Assembly: GCF_001632805.1 (NCBI RefSeq) | Contig: NZ_CP007220.1 | Span: forward strand, 3,100,001-3,164,000 | Direction: 5' to 3' | Origin: Mycobacteroides chelonae CCUG 47445 | GTDB lineage: Bacteria; Actinomycetota; Actinomycetes; Mycobacteriales; Mycobacteriaceae | Length of the DNA: 64,000 nucleotides | Shown here: positions 10,812-19,529 of the stretch, one piece after another | How the letters are laid out: every line of letters begins with the position of its first letter | Position numbering within the stretch: the stretch's first letter is position 1 | The notes under the pieces: generated by a model | Seen by the model: the letters and a program-made list of their open reading frames with translations, nothing else | Told to the model about the DNA's origin: nothing | Databases searched by the model: none | Position numbers and translations under genes: made by a program

Positions 10812-13061
10812 ATGACGACTTCCGTCACCGAGCAGGCTTCGAAGCCGTCGTTACTGCAGAATCTGCGGCACGACCTCCCCGCCTCCCTCGTCGTTTTCCT
10901 CGTCGCGCTGCCACTTTCTCTGGGTATCGCGATCGCCTCCGGCGCCCCGCTGATGGCGGGTCTGATCGCTGCTGTGGTCGGTGGCATTGTCGCCGGTGCC
11001 ATTGGCGGATCACCACTGCAGGTCAGCGGTCCGGCCGCCGGCCTGACCGTGGTGGTGGCCGAGATCATCAACAAGTTCGGCTGGCAGATGACCTGCCTGA
11101 TCACCATTGGTGCGGGCTTGCTGCAGATCCTGTTCGGCCTGAGCCGGATCGCCCGCGCCGCACTGGCCATCGCGCCGGTCGTGGTGCACGCCATGCTCGC
11201 CGGCATCGGTGTGACCATCGCTTTGCAACAGGTCCACGTTCTCATGGGCGGCTCATCGCGAAGCTCCGCGTGGCAGAACCTGAAGGCGCTGCCCCAGGGG
11301 ATCCTGAATCACCATCTGCCCGATGTGATCATCGGCGTCATGGTCATTGCGATCTTGCTGCTCTGGCCAAAGCTGCCGCCCAAGATTCGCATGATCCCCG
11401 GCGCCCTGGTGGCAATCGTGGTCGCGACCGCCTTCGCGGTCCTGACCAACTCCCCGGCCGAGCGGATCTCCCTGTCGGGCGACTTCTTTGACGCGATCAG
11501 TTTCCCGACCCTGATCGGTCCGGCCGACGGAGACTGGGCCGGAGTGCTTTTGGGCGTGCTGACCATCGCCTTGATCGCGAGTGTCGAGTCGCTGTTGTCC
11601 GCGGTCGCCGTCGATAAACTGCATACCGGTCCGCGCACCAACTTCGATCGCGAGATGATCGGTCAGGGCAGCGCCAACGTGGCCTCGGGCTTCCTGGGCG
11701 GCTTGCCTATCACCGGCGTGATCGTGCGCAGCTCGACCAACGTGGCCGCGGGCGCCAAGACTCGTGCCTCATCGATCCTGCACGGTGTGTGGGTGTTGTT
11801 GTTCGCCTCGCTGTTCAGCAGCGTGGTGCAGCTCATTCCCAAGGCCGCCCTGGCCGGTCTGCTGATCATCATCGGCGTCCAGTTGGTCAAGTTGGCCCAC
11901 ATGAAGCTGGCTTGGCGCACAGGCGATCTGGCGGTCTACGCGGTGACCATCGTGTCCGTGGTGTTCCTCAACCTGCTCGAAGGCGTGGGCATCGGACTCG
12001 TGGTGGCCATCGGCATCTTGGTGGGCCGGGTCATGCGGGCACACATGGACGCCCGCCCGTTCGGCACCGAGGGATCGCGGCAGTGGCATGTCGAGCTCGA
12101 CGGCACCCTGAGCTTCCTGTCGCTGCCCCGGCTGACCAAGACCCTCAGCACGGTTCCCCCCGGCGCGCATGTCACGCTGGCCATCAACGCCGACTACGTC
12201 GACCACGCCATCTCGGAGGCCATCTCCGACTGGAAGCGTGCTCATGAGGCTGCCGGCGGCACCGTGATGATCGTCGAGTCCTCACACGCCAAGCTGCACC
12301 ACGCCCACACCACCCGGCCACAGCGGCATTTCGTTTCGCGCGCTGTCGGTCTGGTTCCGTGGCGGTCGTGGCGACGCAGCGACGACAACGGCGTGGGCGC
12401 ATCGATCATCGATGGCATCAACGAGTACAACAGCCGCGGCTCGGGTGCGCTGCGACCGCATGTGTCCGAACTGGCCGACTACCAGGATCCCGATGCACTC
12501 TTCCTCACCTGTGGCGATTCGCGCATCCTGCCCAATGTCATCACGGCCAGTGGACCGGGCGACCTGTTCACGATCCGCAATGTCGGAAATGTGGTGCCCA
12601 CCGATCCAGCCGATGGCTCGGTGGACGCATCCCTGGACTTCGCCATCAACCAGCTGAACGTGAGTTCGGTTGTGGTGTGCGGGCATTCCTCATGCGGCGC
12701 GATGAAGGCACTGCTGTCCGAGTCGACCGAAGCACCGACCACTCCGGTGGGACGCTGGCTCGACTATGCCCGCGACAGCCTCATCGCCTTCCAGGAACAC
12801 CACCCTGCACGCACCAGCGCAGAGGCACACGGGTTCAACGAAGTCGACCAGCTCGGTGTCGTGAATGTGGCGATCCAGGTGGAACGTCTTATCCACCACC
12901 CGATTCTGGCCGGGGCCGTGGTGTCCGGGCGGGTTCGCGTGGTCGGCACGTTCTTCAACATCGCCGAAGCGCACGTCTACGAGGTGGATGAGAACGGGAT
13001 CGTGGGCCAGGACGGCAACACGAACGACATCGTCGAGGACCCGGCGCCGGCAACCAGCTGA
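10812..13061 (+). CDS. SulP-family transporter fused to beta-carbonic anhydrase
   Basis: The protein has 749 residues. The N-terminal part (about 15-420) is a multi-span SulP anion transporter with the GGSPLQVSGPAAGLTVVV motif and SLLSAVAVDKL segment. A short cytosolic region stands where a STAS domain would be. Residues about 545-735 form a beta-class carbonic anhydrase with the zinc ligands Cys567, His625 and Cys628 and the Asp569-Arg571 dyad in CGDSR, all intact. It is the same architecture as M. tuberculosis Rv3273. The likely role is bicarbonate transport coupled to CO2/bicarbonate conversion; transport specificity is inferred. Confidence 0.93.
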   Translation: MTTSVTEQASKPSLLQNLRHDLPASLVVFLVALPLSLGIAIASGAPLMAGLIAAVVGGIVAGAIGGSPLQVSGPAAGLTVVVAEIINKFGWQMTCLITIGAGLLQILFGLSRIARAALAIAPVVVHAMLAGIGVTIALQQVHVLMGGSSRSSAWQNLKALPQGILNHHLPDVIIGVMVIAILLLWPKLPPKIRMIPGALVAIVVATAFAVLTNSPAERISLSGDFFDAISFPTLIGPADGDWAGVLLGVLTIALIASVESLLSAVAVDKLHTGPRTNFDREMIGQGSANVASGFLGGLPITGVIVRSSTNVAAGAKTRASSILHGVWVLLFASLFSSVVQLIPKAALAGLLIIIGVQLVKLAHMKLAWRTGDLAVYAVTIVSVVFLNLLEGVGIGLVVAIGILVGRVMRAHMDARPFGTEGSRQWHVELDGTLSFLSLPRLTKTLSTVPPGAHVTLAINADYVDHAISEAISDWKRAHEAAGGTVMIVESSHAKLHHAHTTRPQRHFVSRAVGLVPWRSWRRSDDNGVGASIIDGINEYNSRGSGALRPHVSELADYQDPDALFLTCGDSRILPNVITASGPGDLFTIRNVGNVVPTDPADGSVDASLDFAINQLNVSSVVVCGHSSCGAMKALLSESTEAPTTPVGRWLDYARDSLIAFQEHHPARTSAEAHGFNEVDQLGVVNVAIQVERLIHHPILAGAVVSGRVRVVGTFFNIAEAHVYEVDENGIVGQDGNTNDIVEDPAPATS

Positions 13062-13071
13062 GCGGCGACGC

Positions 13072-13587
13072 CTACAAAGGGGCTCCCCCACGTAGGTGCT
13101 CGAAGATCAATGACGTCTGCGTGCCCGCGACATCGGGCTGTGCGTTGAGTTTCTCAACCACGAAGGACCTGAGGTCCTCGGTGTCGCGGGCCGCCACGTG
13201 CAGGATGTAGTCGTCGGCACCCGCCAGGAAGTACACGTCGATGACCTGTGGCAGCTGACGTATGTCCCGGATGAAAGTACGGATCTTTCCGCGCGCGTTG
13301 GCCTGCAGACTCACCGAAATCATGGCTTGCAGAGGCCGTCCGACGGCGGCCGGGTCGACATCGGTGAAGAATCCACGGATCACCCCGGTTTCTTGCAGGC
13401 GCCGCACCCGCCCGTGACACGTCGATGCCGCGATCCCCACGGCCTCGGCAAGCGCACTGTTGGGTATACGTGCATCGTCATGCAGTTCCCTCAGAATGCG
13501 GCGGTCGACGTCATCAAGATCCACGCGCCGAACATCATTCGGCGCGGTTGGCATGTCGTACCGAGATTCCGGTGATTTCGCGGTCAT
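13072..13587 (-). CDS. aldR: Lrp/AsnC-family regulator of alanine dehydrogenase
   Basis: The 171-residue protein has an N-terminal helix-turn-helix (ILRELHDDARIPNSALAEAVG, split: ILRELHDDARIPNSALAE) and a C-terminal RAM effector domain ending near VAGTQTSLIFEHLR. It is divergent from ald, the arrangement of M. tuberculosis Rv2779c/Rv2780, where AldR controls ald in response to amino acids. An imperfect palindrome lies directly before its ATG. Its 3' end is ten bases from the convergent SulP-carbonic anhydrase gene. Confidence 0.92.
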   Translation of the reverse strand: MTAKSPESRYDMPTAPNDVRRVDLDDVDRRILRELHDDARIPNSALAEAVGIAASTCHGRVRRLQETGVIRGFFTDVDPAAVGRPLQAMISVSLQANARGKIRTFIRDIRQLPQVIDVYFLAGADDYILHVAARDTEDLRSFVVEKLNAQPDVAGTQTSLIFEHLRGGAPL

Positions 13588-13590
13588 TTA

Positions 13591-13611
13591 TGGAATGTAC
13601 CGAATCTTCCA
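13591..13611. promoter_or_regulatory. Candidate AldR operator
   Basis: TGGAA at 13591-13595 and TTCCA at 13607-13611 form an inverted repeat around an 11-base AT-rich centre, four bases before the aldR start and about 75 bases before ald. Lrp/AsnC proteins bind such short dyads, often several in a row. The assignment is inferred from position. Confidence 0.4.
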
Positions 13612-13684
13612 CATAATTATTGCGCCTTTACCGACGCTTCTTCACACTTGAACACGAGACTTAGTTCCGAAACAGGAGAGCATC

Positions 13685-14800
13685 ATGCGTGTAGGCATCC
13701 CTACCGAAATCAAGAACAACGAGTTCCGCGTAGCTACTACCCCGGCCGGTGTGGCCGAGCTGACCCGCCGTGGCCACGAGGTGATCATCCAGGCCGGCGC
13801 GGGTGAAGGCTCTTCGATATCCGATGTAGATTTCAAAGCCGCTGGCGCGCAGGTCATCAACGGTGCTGAACAGGTCTGGGCCGAAGCCGATCTGCTCCTC
13901 AAGGTCAAGGAACCGATCGAGCCCGAGTACTCCCTGATGCGTCGGGGACAGACTCTCTTCACCTACCTGCACCTGGCCGCATCCCTGCCCTGCACCGAGG
14001 CGCTGCTGAAGTCGGAAACCACATCGATCGCTTACGAGACCGTGCAAACCGCCGACGGTGCACTCCCCCTGCTGGCCCCGATGAGTGAGGTGGCGGGGCG
14101 GCTCTCCGCGCAGGTCGGGGCCTACCATCTGATGACCCCGGTGGGCGGCCGCGGTGTGGTGATGGGGGGCGTTCCGGGCGTCGGCCCCGCCGACGTGGTC
14201 GTCATCGGTGGTGGTGTCGCCGGATACAACGCCGCGCGGATCGCCGCCGGAATGGGTGCTCATGTCACGGTTTTCGATGTGAACCTCAACAAGCTGCGCG
14301 AACTGGATGCCGAATTCGGCGGCACGATCCGCACCCGCTACTCGTCCACCATGGACCTGGAGGGGGCCGTCAAGCGGGCCGACCTGGTGATCGGCGCGGT
14401 GCTCATTCCTGGCGCCAAGGCACCTAAGCTCGTATCGAATTCGCTTGTCGCTCAGATGAAGCCGGGCTCGGTGCTCGTGGACATCGCCATCGACCAGGGC
14501 GGTTGCTTCGCGGACTCCCGGCCCACCACACACGACGAGCCGACCTATTCGGTGCATGACAGCGTGTTCTACTGCGTGGCGAACATGCCCGGCGCCGTGC
14601 CCCGCACATCCACCTTCGCCTTGACCAACGCCACCATGCCGTACGTCTTGGCGCTCGCGGACAAGGGCTGGCAGCAGGCCTGCCGACAGGATGCCGCACT
14701 GGCCAAGGGGCTCTCGACGCACGAGGGTGCCCTGCTGAATGCGCACGTCGCCGAGGATCTCGGGCTGCTCTTCACCGATCCCGCAAAGGTTCTCGTCTAG
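13685..14800 (+). CDS. ald: L-alanine dehydrogenase
   Basis: The 371-residue cytosolic enzyme interconverts L-alanine and pyruvate plus ammonia using NAD. In mycobacteria it is also linked to hypoxic and nutrient-starved states. The pyruvate-binding lysine is in LLKVKEPIEPEY and the catalytic histidine is in FTYLHLAAS. The Rossmann loop VVIGGGVAGYNAAR is present near residue 177. A good ribosome binding site (AGGAGAG) precedes ATG 13685. The stop shares the tetranucleotide CTAG with the stop of the convergent gene. Confidence 0.97.
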   Translation: MRVGIPTEIKNNEFRVATTPAGVAELTRRGHEVIIQAGAGEGSSISDVDFKAAGAQVINGAEQVWAEADLLLKVKEPIEPEYSLMRRGQTLFTYLHLAASLPCTEALLKSETTSIAYETVQTADGALPLLAPMSEVAGRLSAQVGAYHLMTPVGGRGVVMGGVPGVGPADVVVIGGGVAGYNAARIAAGMGAHVTVFDVNLNKLRELDAEFGGTIRTRYSSTMDLEGAVKRADLVIGAVLIPGAKAPKLVSNSLVAQMKPGSVLVDIAIDQGGCFADSRPTTHDEPTYSVHDSVFYCVANMPGAVPRTSTFALTNATMPYVLALADKGWQQACRQDAALAKGLSTHEGALLNAHVAEDLGLLFTDPAKVLV

Positions 14801-15186
14801 CGCAGCTCGCCCTGTTCGTAGCTGACAAACGAGATCACGTTGCCGTCCAGGTCACGGACATGGAAATCCGTTCCACCCCAGGGTTGTTTGGTCGGGGCCT
14901 GGGCGATCAGCGCGCCACGGTCACTGAATTCGTCGAACAGCGGCCAGACGTCTGGCACTTCGATCCCACCCAGGATCAAGGAGTTTTCCGAGGCCGCAAG
15001 GTCGGCGAAGTTCGGTCGGCGAACAAAGCGTAGGTGCAGGCACACCTGGTCTCGCGACACAGCGCCGTAGAACGGCGGTGTGCCGTGGAGAAAGTCGACT
15101 GCGAATCCGAGTGTCGTTCTCAAGTACTCCGCGCTCGCGGAGACGTCGCGGACGAACAAGACCGGAATAAAGGACTTCATGTGCAT
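14797..15186 (-). CDS. VOC-superfamily (glyoxalase/bleomycin resistance) protein
   Basis: The 129-residue protein is a single vicinal-oxygen-chelate unit pair: IPVLFVRDVSASAEYLRTTLGF at the start (split: PVLFVRDVSASAEYLRTT) and DFHVRDLDGNVISFVSY near the end. These match the beta-alpha-beta-beta-beta modules of bleomycin-binding and dioxygenase-like proteins. Its substrate is unknown. The gene ends on the same CTAG as ald. Confidence 0.85.
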   Translation of the reverse strand: MHMKSFIPVLFVRDVSASAEYLRTTLGFAVDFLHGTPPFYGAVSRDQVCLHLRFVRRPNFADLAASENSLILGGIEVPDVWPLFDEFSDRGALIAQAPTKQPWGGTDFHVRDLDGNVISFVSYEQGELR

Positions 15187-15226
15187 CTGGTCCTTCAGAG
15201 CCCCTCCTCTGCCGGTCAGGTACGTC

Positions 15227-16252
15227 CTACACCGCGGTCTCCGCGGTGAGGTCGTTGGTCCACGTCGGTGTCTTGATCTTCTTGCGATACGGCACTTTGT
15301 CGTTGAACTTGTTCACCGCACGCCCCACCTTATGCAGCGGATGATCGAAGTCGGTGAAGTAGGTGCTGTTGACGATGGGGTAACGCAGCACCCGGAAGAC
15401 AGGCAACCGGCTGGCATTGCTGCTCTTGCGACCACCTGATTCGGCATAGCGGTCGAATGCACGCTGAATCAGAATCGTGTCGATACCCATGTTTCGCATC
15501 GCGTCACCCACCCGCGTCAGAAAGCCCGCGAAGCGGATGACATGCGGGTTGGCCAAGCCAACCGCGCGCACGATCGTCACCGGCTTGAGTAGCGGCGCCA
15601 CATCCTCTACCAGCATCCGGGAGAACTTGCGGGTACCCAGCATGTCCATGACCGCGAAACCAATTGCCAAATGGCGTGATTCGTCGGAGTTGATCTTGGC
15701 GAACACCTCATGGAACAGCGGATCCTCGACCTCGCCGGACAAGAATTTCAGGACGGCGCCGTCGAGCCCGACCTCGAAGAACGGGATGACAGTGGCCATG
15801 TAGACGAATGGCAGTCGGCGGTCACCGAGGTTGTCGAACCCGCGCAGCGCCTGCAACAGCGCCTTGATATCGCCGGACTGCGGCGGAACTTCGCCCTCCT
15901 CAAGCATGCCCCACCGGCGCATCAGCGCGATCTCGGCATTGGCGTGCCGCTGCTCCTCGGCATGGAAGTAGCTGTAGATCTCCCGCAGCGTGTCGCTGGG
16001 CGCAGTAATACCCAGCGTGCCCATCATCCGGCCACCGATGTGCTCGATCCACACCAGGTCCGACATGAACTGCTTGAGGTCGTCGAACTGCTCCGGGTTG
16101 ATGGTCTCGGCCCCGGGCTTGCCCCAGTCAAAGTCCGCCAGGGTCCACTGCCTGGCCTTGATCTTGACCAGCACATTCTCGAAGAACTCGTCGTTCTTCG
16201 AGATGTCCTTGGTGTTCTCTCTGGTCAGCTCGTCCGGGAGCACTGCGGTCAT
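15227..16252 (-). CDS. Ferritin-like diiron protein (putative oxygenase)
   Basis: The protein has 341 residues. It has the paired diiron ligand sets of ferritin-like oxygenases: a lone Glu in IEHIGG, the first ExxH in FHAEEQRHANAE, a lone Glu in FFEVGLDG, and the second ExxH in SDESRHLAIGF. The order E, ExxH, E, ExxH supports a carboxylate-bridged diiron centre that activates oxygen. Its ATG overlaps the stop of the flavin monooxygenase by four bases, so the two are very likely made together and may act on the same substrate. No signal peptide is seen. The exact reaction is unknown. Confidence 0.85.
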   Translation of the reverse strand: MTAVLPDELTRENTKDISKNDEFFENVLVKIKARQWTLADFDWGKPGAETINPEQFDDLKQFMSDLVWIEHIGGRMMGTLGITAPSDTLREIYSYFHAEEQRHANAEIALMRRWGMLEEGEVPPQSGDIKALLQALRGFDNLGDRRLPFVYMATVIPFFEVGLDGAVLKFLSGEVEDPLFHEVFAKINSDESRHLAIGFAVMDMLGTRKFSRMLVEDVAPLLKPVTIVRAVGLANPHVIRFAGFLTRVGDAMRNMGIDTILIQRAFDRYAESGGRKSSNASRLPVFRVLRYPIVNSTYFTDFDHPLHKVGRAVNKFNDKVPYRKKIKTPTWTNDLTAETAV

Positions 16253-17754
16253 TGGGCTACCCCTAACTTCGTCGTATTGGCGGAAACGAGTTCCTGCTGG
16301 GTAAGAATCTTGTAGTCGGCGGCATCCAGATCGGCTAGCGCACGCCGGAATTCGCTTGTCGTACCAGGGAAAAGCTCGCTACCGACGGTTTCAGTGGGCT
16401 TGTACCAGCGGAACGCACCATCGCGCCAGGTGGTTCGATCGAATCGCCGTATCGCGCGCGCCTGCTCACGCTCCAGGGGCTCTCGGCGCACCTCGATGGA
16501 GACGAATGCCAACGAATCAACCAGGGCCAATGACGCTGCCACATAATCGATTTGCGCTTCGATATGCGACAGGCCCGCCAACGCGTTGGAACCGGAACCG
16601 GGGCCGGTGAGCAGGAACAGATTGGGGAATCCGGGCACGTTCACGCCGCGGAAGGCCTTCGGCTGGGAACCCCATTGCTCGTCCAGCGTGGAGCCGTCCA
16701 CCCCCTTGATGGCGAACGGTGCTTCGATCAGCACCTCGGGAGTATCGAGCGCGAAGACCAGGCAGTCGGCCTTGTGAGTCATGGCATCGGCCGATCGCAC
16801 TCCAATGGCGCTCACTCCGGTGACAGGCCACGGAACCAACTTGCAATTGTCTTGTTGCAGAGCCGAATAGAAATCATCGGAGAAAAGAACCCGGCGGCTG
16901 CCCACACGATAGGCCGGAAGCAGGTTGCGGCGCAACCAAGGATCCTTCACATTGCGGTTGAGATGATTCTCGGCCACCGCCTCGACGAACCGGGTGCCCA
17001 TTCCCCGCCACACCAAACCCCGGCGCAGCGCCTCATGCGAACGGCTAGCCACCCGTCCCGCAATGGATCCCGATGCACGCGAAAGCAGCCGCCCCGCCGT
17101 GCTCGACGATTCTCCGCCCCAGCGCGGCAGCACCCAGTCCGGAGTGCGCTGAAACACCCGCACCCGTGCCGCCTTCTTGACCAGTTCGGGCACCACATGC
17201 ACCGCGCTGGCCCCCGCTGCGATCACGGCCACATTACGGCCGGTGAAATCGAAGTCCGGGTCCCAGTCCGCCGTATTCAGCATGGGGCCGTCGAACTGCT
17301 CGATGCCGTCGAGATGTGGTGGCAACGGTGATGTTCCGGCGCCAACCGCGACGATGACGCGCCGCGCGAAGATCGATTTCTTACCCGCCACCGTGATCCG
17401 CCAGGTGGCCTTCGCGGGTTCGTACGCAAGCGCCGTCACCCGATGCCGCAGTCGCAGCACCGGCTCGAGGTTATGCCGCGCGATGAGGTCACGGTGATAG
17501 GACAGGACATTGTCGCGGGTGGCCCACACCGAACGGGCGGAGGTGTTGGGTGAAAACGCGTACGACTGCTGCACCGCCAACTCGTCGCCGGCCGCGGAAG
17601 CGAATGTGCTGCGCCGCCAGTAGCCGCCGACCTCGGGCGCTTGCTCGAGAACCAGCAAGCTTTCCACCCGGGCCTGGCGCAATCGAGCGGCCATCCCCAG
17701 TCCGGCCATCCCGGCTCCGACGACCACTACGTCAACAGGGTTATCGACTGCCAT
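16249..17754 (-). CDS. Flavin-containing monooxygenase, Baeyer-Villiger-like
   Basis: The protein is 501 residues from ATG 17754, which places the FAD loop VVVVGAGMAGLG near residue 10; an ATG at 17775 would add seven residues. The body resembles mycobacterial EthA/MymA-type enzymes. Two deviations are visible. The Baeyer-Villiger fingerprint FxGxxxHxxxW reads FDGPMLNTADW, with Asn for His. The NADPH loop reads AAGASA instead of GxGxSA. It may therefore be a divergent hydroxylase or oxidase. It is coupled to the diiron gene downstream, and a palindrome lies just upstream. Confidence 0.88.
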   Translation of the reverse strand: MAVDNPVDVVVVGAGMAGLGMAARLRQARVESLLVLEQAPEVGGYWRRSTFASAAGDELAVQQSYAFSPNTSARSVWATRDNVLSYHRDLIARHNLEPVLRLRHRVTALAYEPAKATWRITVAGKKSIFARRVIVAVGAGTSPLPPHLDGIEQFDGPMLNTADWDPDFDFTGRNVAVIAAGASAVHVVPELVKKAARVRVFQRTPDWVLPRWGGESSSTAGRLLSRASGSIAGRVASRSHEALRRGLVWRGMGTRFVEAVAENHLNRNVKDPWLRRNLLPAYRVGSRRVLFSDDFYSALQQDNCKLVPWPVTGVSAIGVRSADAMTHKADCLVFALDTPEVLIEAPFAIKGVDGSTLDEQWGSQPKAFRGVNVPGFPNLFLLTGPGSGSNALAGLSHIEAQIDYVAASLALVDSLAFVSIEVRREPLEREQARAIRRFDRTTWRDGAFRWYKPTETVGSELFPGTTSEFRRALADLDAADYKILTQQELVSANTTKLGVAQ

Positions 17755-17778
17755 GTGCGCGGTTACCACCCTCATCTT

Positions 17779-17807
17779 CGTTGACGAATTGCTAACTTAC
17801 GTCAACG
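17779..17807. promoter_or_regulatory. Palindromic operator-like site upstream of the monooxygenase
   Basis: CGTTGACG at 17779-17786 and CGTCAACG at 17800-17807 are exact inverted complements separated by 13 bases. The site is 24 bases upstream of ATG 17754 and resembles TetR- or AraC-type operators. No regulator gene is adjacent. Confidence 0.5.
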
Positions 17808-17901
17808 CTAGCAGGCCGAGGGTGCGATACGACAAGAGCTGAGTTAGTCACACGAATCATGGATGTGTGATTTGCATCACACATTCGCACGGGTGTTCTG
17901 A

Positions 17902-18717
17902 CTACGAGGACTTGACCTGCTCTTCGAGTACGCCCTGGTAGCGACGCATACCGGCAATCCACCGGTCGTAATCGGCGCCCTTCTGCCGGTACATGTCGAG
18001 CACCTGTGGATGCGGCAGCACCAGGAAGGTCTCGGCACGTACCGCATCCAGCGTGATCCGTGCGACGGCCTCGGGTTGCAGTACCGCCCCGGCGGCCGTG
18101 ATCGAGCTACCGGCCACCTTGGTCGCGGGATCATCGGATTGCGTGAGACCGTCAAGCAAGGGGGTCTTCACCCCCATCGGGCATAGACAGCTCACCCCGA
18201 TCCCCTTGTCGCCATACGTGATCGACAACCATTCGGCAAAACCGACGGCCGCGTGCTTGGTCACCGAATAGGCCGGTGAACCGAGCTGGGTGAGCAGCCC
18301 GGCAGCAGAAGCGACCGACACAAAATAGCCGCGCCCGCGCTCCACCCATTTCGGCGTCAGCAAGGTTGCCGCCCGGATATGTGCGCGCAGATTCACATCG
18401 AAGGCGAGGTCCCAAGCGGCCTCGCCGATATCCAGTCCCAGACCACAGCCAATGCCTGCGTTGGCCGCATAGAGATCGACGGGGCCAAATTCCTTCTCCG
18501 CCAAGGCGATGAGGGCCTCGATATCGGCGCTCGAGCTGGCGTCGGCACGCTGTCCGATGATGCGGCCCGCCCGCGCCGCGGCAGTGGCTGCCACGGCATC
18601 GGCATCGATGTCCGCCGCCACAACCCTGGCTCCGTCATCCGCAAGACCCCAGGCGAGGGCCTGTCCGATTCCCGAACCGGCTCCGGTGACGATGGCGACG
18701 CTGCCGTTGATGTCCAT
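17902..18717 (-). CDS. Short-chain dehydrogenase/reductase
   Basis: The 271-residue protein has the SDR cofactor loop TGAGSGIG at residues 11-18, NAGIG, and the catalytic SxnYxxxK as [21 protein letters not shown] (split: Ser in SVASA, Tyr-Lys in YSVTK). The acidic AADID after the second strand suggests NAD preference. It lies upstream of the monooxygenase on the same strand with a 147-base gap, so it may supply or consume a related alcohol or ketone. The substrate is unknown. Confidence 0.9.
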   Translation of the reverse strand: MDINGSVAIVTGAGSGIGQALAWGLADDGARVVAADIDADAVAATAAARAGRIIGQRADASSSADIEALIALAEKEFGPVDLYAANAGIGCGLGLDIGEAAWDLAFDVNLRAHIRAATLLTPKWVERGRGYFVSVASAAGLLTQLGSPAYSVTKHAAVGFAEWLSITYGDKGIGVSCLCPMGVKTPLLDGLTQSDDPATKVAGSSITAAGAVLQPEAVARITLDAVRAETFLVLPHPQVLDMYRQKGADYDRWIAGMRRYQGVLEEQVKSS

Positions 18718-18726
18718 GCCCGAACC

Positions 18727-19500
18727 CTATTGGATGGCGAAAACCCCGACCGCAGCAGCCGCGACGACGAACAGGCCCGCAAGAAGCCATGCCGTGCGGC
18801 GCGGATACCGGGTGAATCGCTCCCAGGTGACAGCGGCGGTCAATCCCACCATCCACGCCAGGTGCGCCGAGGGCGCGACGGCCATCGTCAGCATCATCGC
18901 CCAGCAGGAACGGATGCACGCCCACCCGCTGGTTGCTCCGAATCGCATGAGGCCCTTGGCCGCCGACCAGCCGTCCGGGGGCAATGGTGTCGAGCGGTGA
19001 CATTCGCCGAGCGCCCGGCACTTCATCGGAGCGAGCTGCCACATCGCCGTCAGCAGGAGCACGCCCGCGAACAACCACCACCGGTTGACGTTGGCGGCGG
19101 CAGGGAGCGCCAGGGTGATGATCAGCCCGACCACCGTCCACATTGCGAGCCAGACCGCCGCATAGAGAACCAGCGCACGCCCACGGCCCCGTGGCACGCT
19201 CTGCTCGACGTACCGGACCGCGGGAAGTGTGGCCGGTCCCATCATCGCGATGGTCATGACAATCCAGGAGACGATGGCGACCCACAATGCGGGCTGATGC
19301 ACCACCGGCGTGGCCATCGGTGCCATGTTCGCGTGATCCATACCGTGCATATGCTCGGCCATGGGCGCTTGCTTGTGGGCGGTGGCGTGCTGCGGTAGGA
19401 ACGCGAAACCCAACCACGACAACAGAATTATCGCGGTCGCGATCCCTGTGTATCTGCCAGCCGCCAGTTCTCTGACGCGCTGGATCGCGTTGGCGACCAT
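18727..19500 (-). CDS. DUF2182 multi-span membrane protein with His/Met-rich loop
   Basis: The protein has 257 residues with about six hydrophobic segments. The second carries VSWIVMTIAMMGPATLPAVR, the W-x-M-x-x-AMM-x-P pattern of DUF2182 predicted metal-binding membrane proteins. Between the first two segments (about residues 38-63) is a His/Met-rich loop containing HMHGMDHANM, likely extracytoplasmic and suited to copper or another soft metal. Cys residues recur in the later half (MKCRALGECH, GWACIRSCWAMM). It sits nine bases before the SDR start. A metal role is inferred. Confidence 0.82.
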   Translation of the reverse strand: MVANAIQRVRELAAGRYTGIATAIILLSWLGFAFLPQHATAHKQAPMAEHMHGMDHANMAPMATPVVHQPALWVAIVSWIVMTIAMMGPATLPAVRYVEQSVPRGRGRALVLYAAVWLAMWTVVGLIITLALPAAANVNRWWLFAGVLLLTAMWQLAPMKCRALGECHRSTPLPPDGWSAAKGLMRFGATSGWACIRSCWAMMLTMAVAPSAHLAWMVGLTAAVTWERFTRYPRRTAWLLAGLFVVAAAAVGVFAIQ

Positions 19501-19529
19501 CAGTAAGAGAATATCTTGCCGACGCGCAC

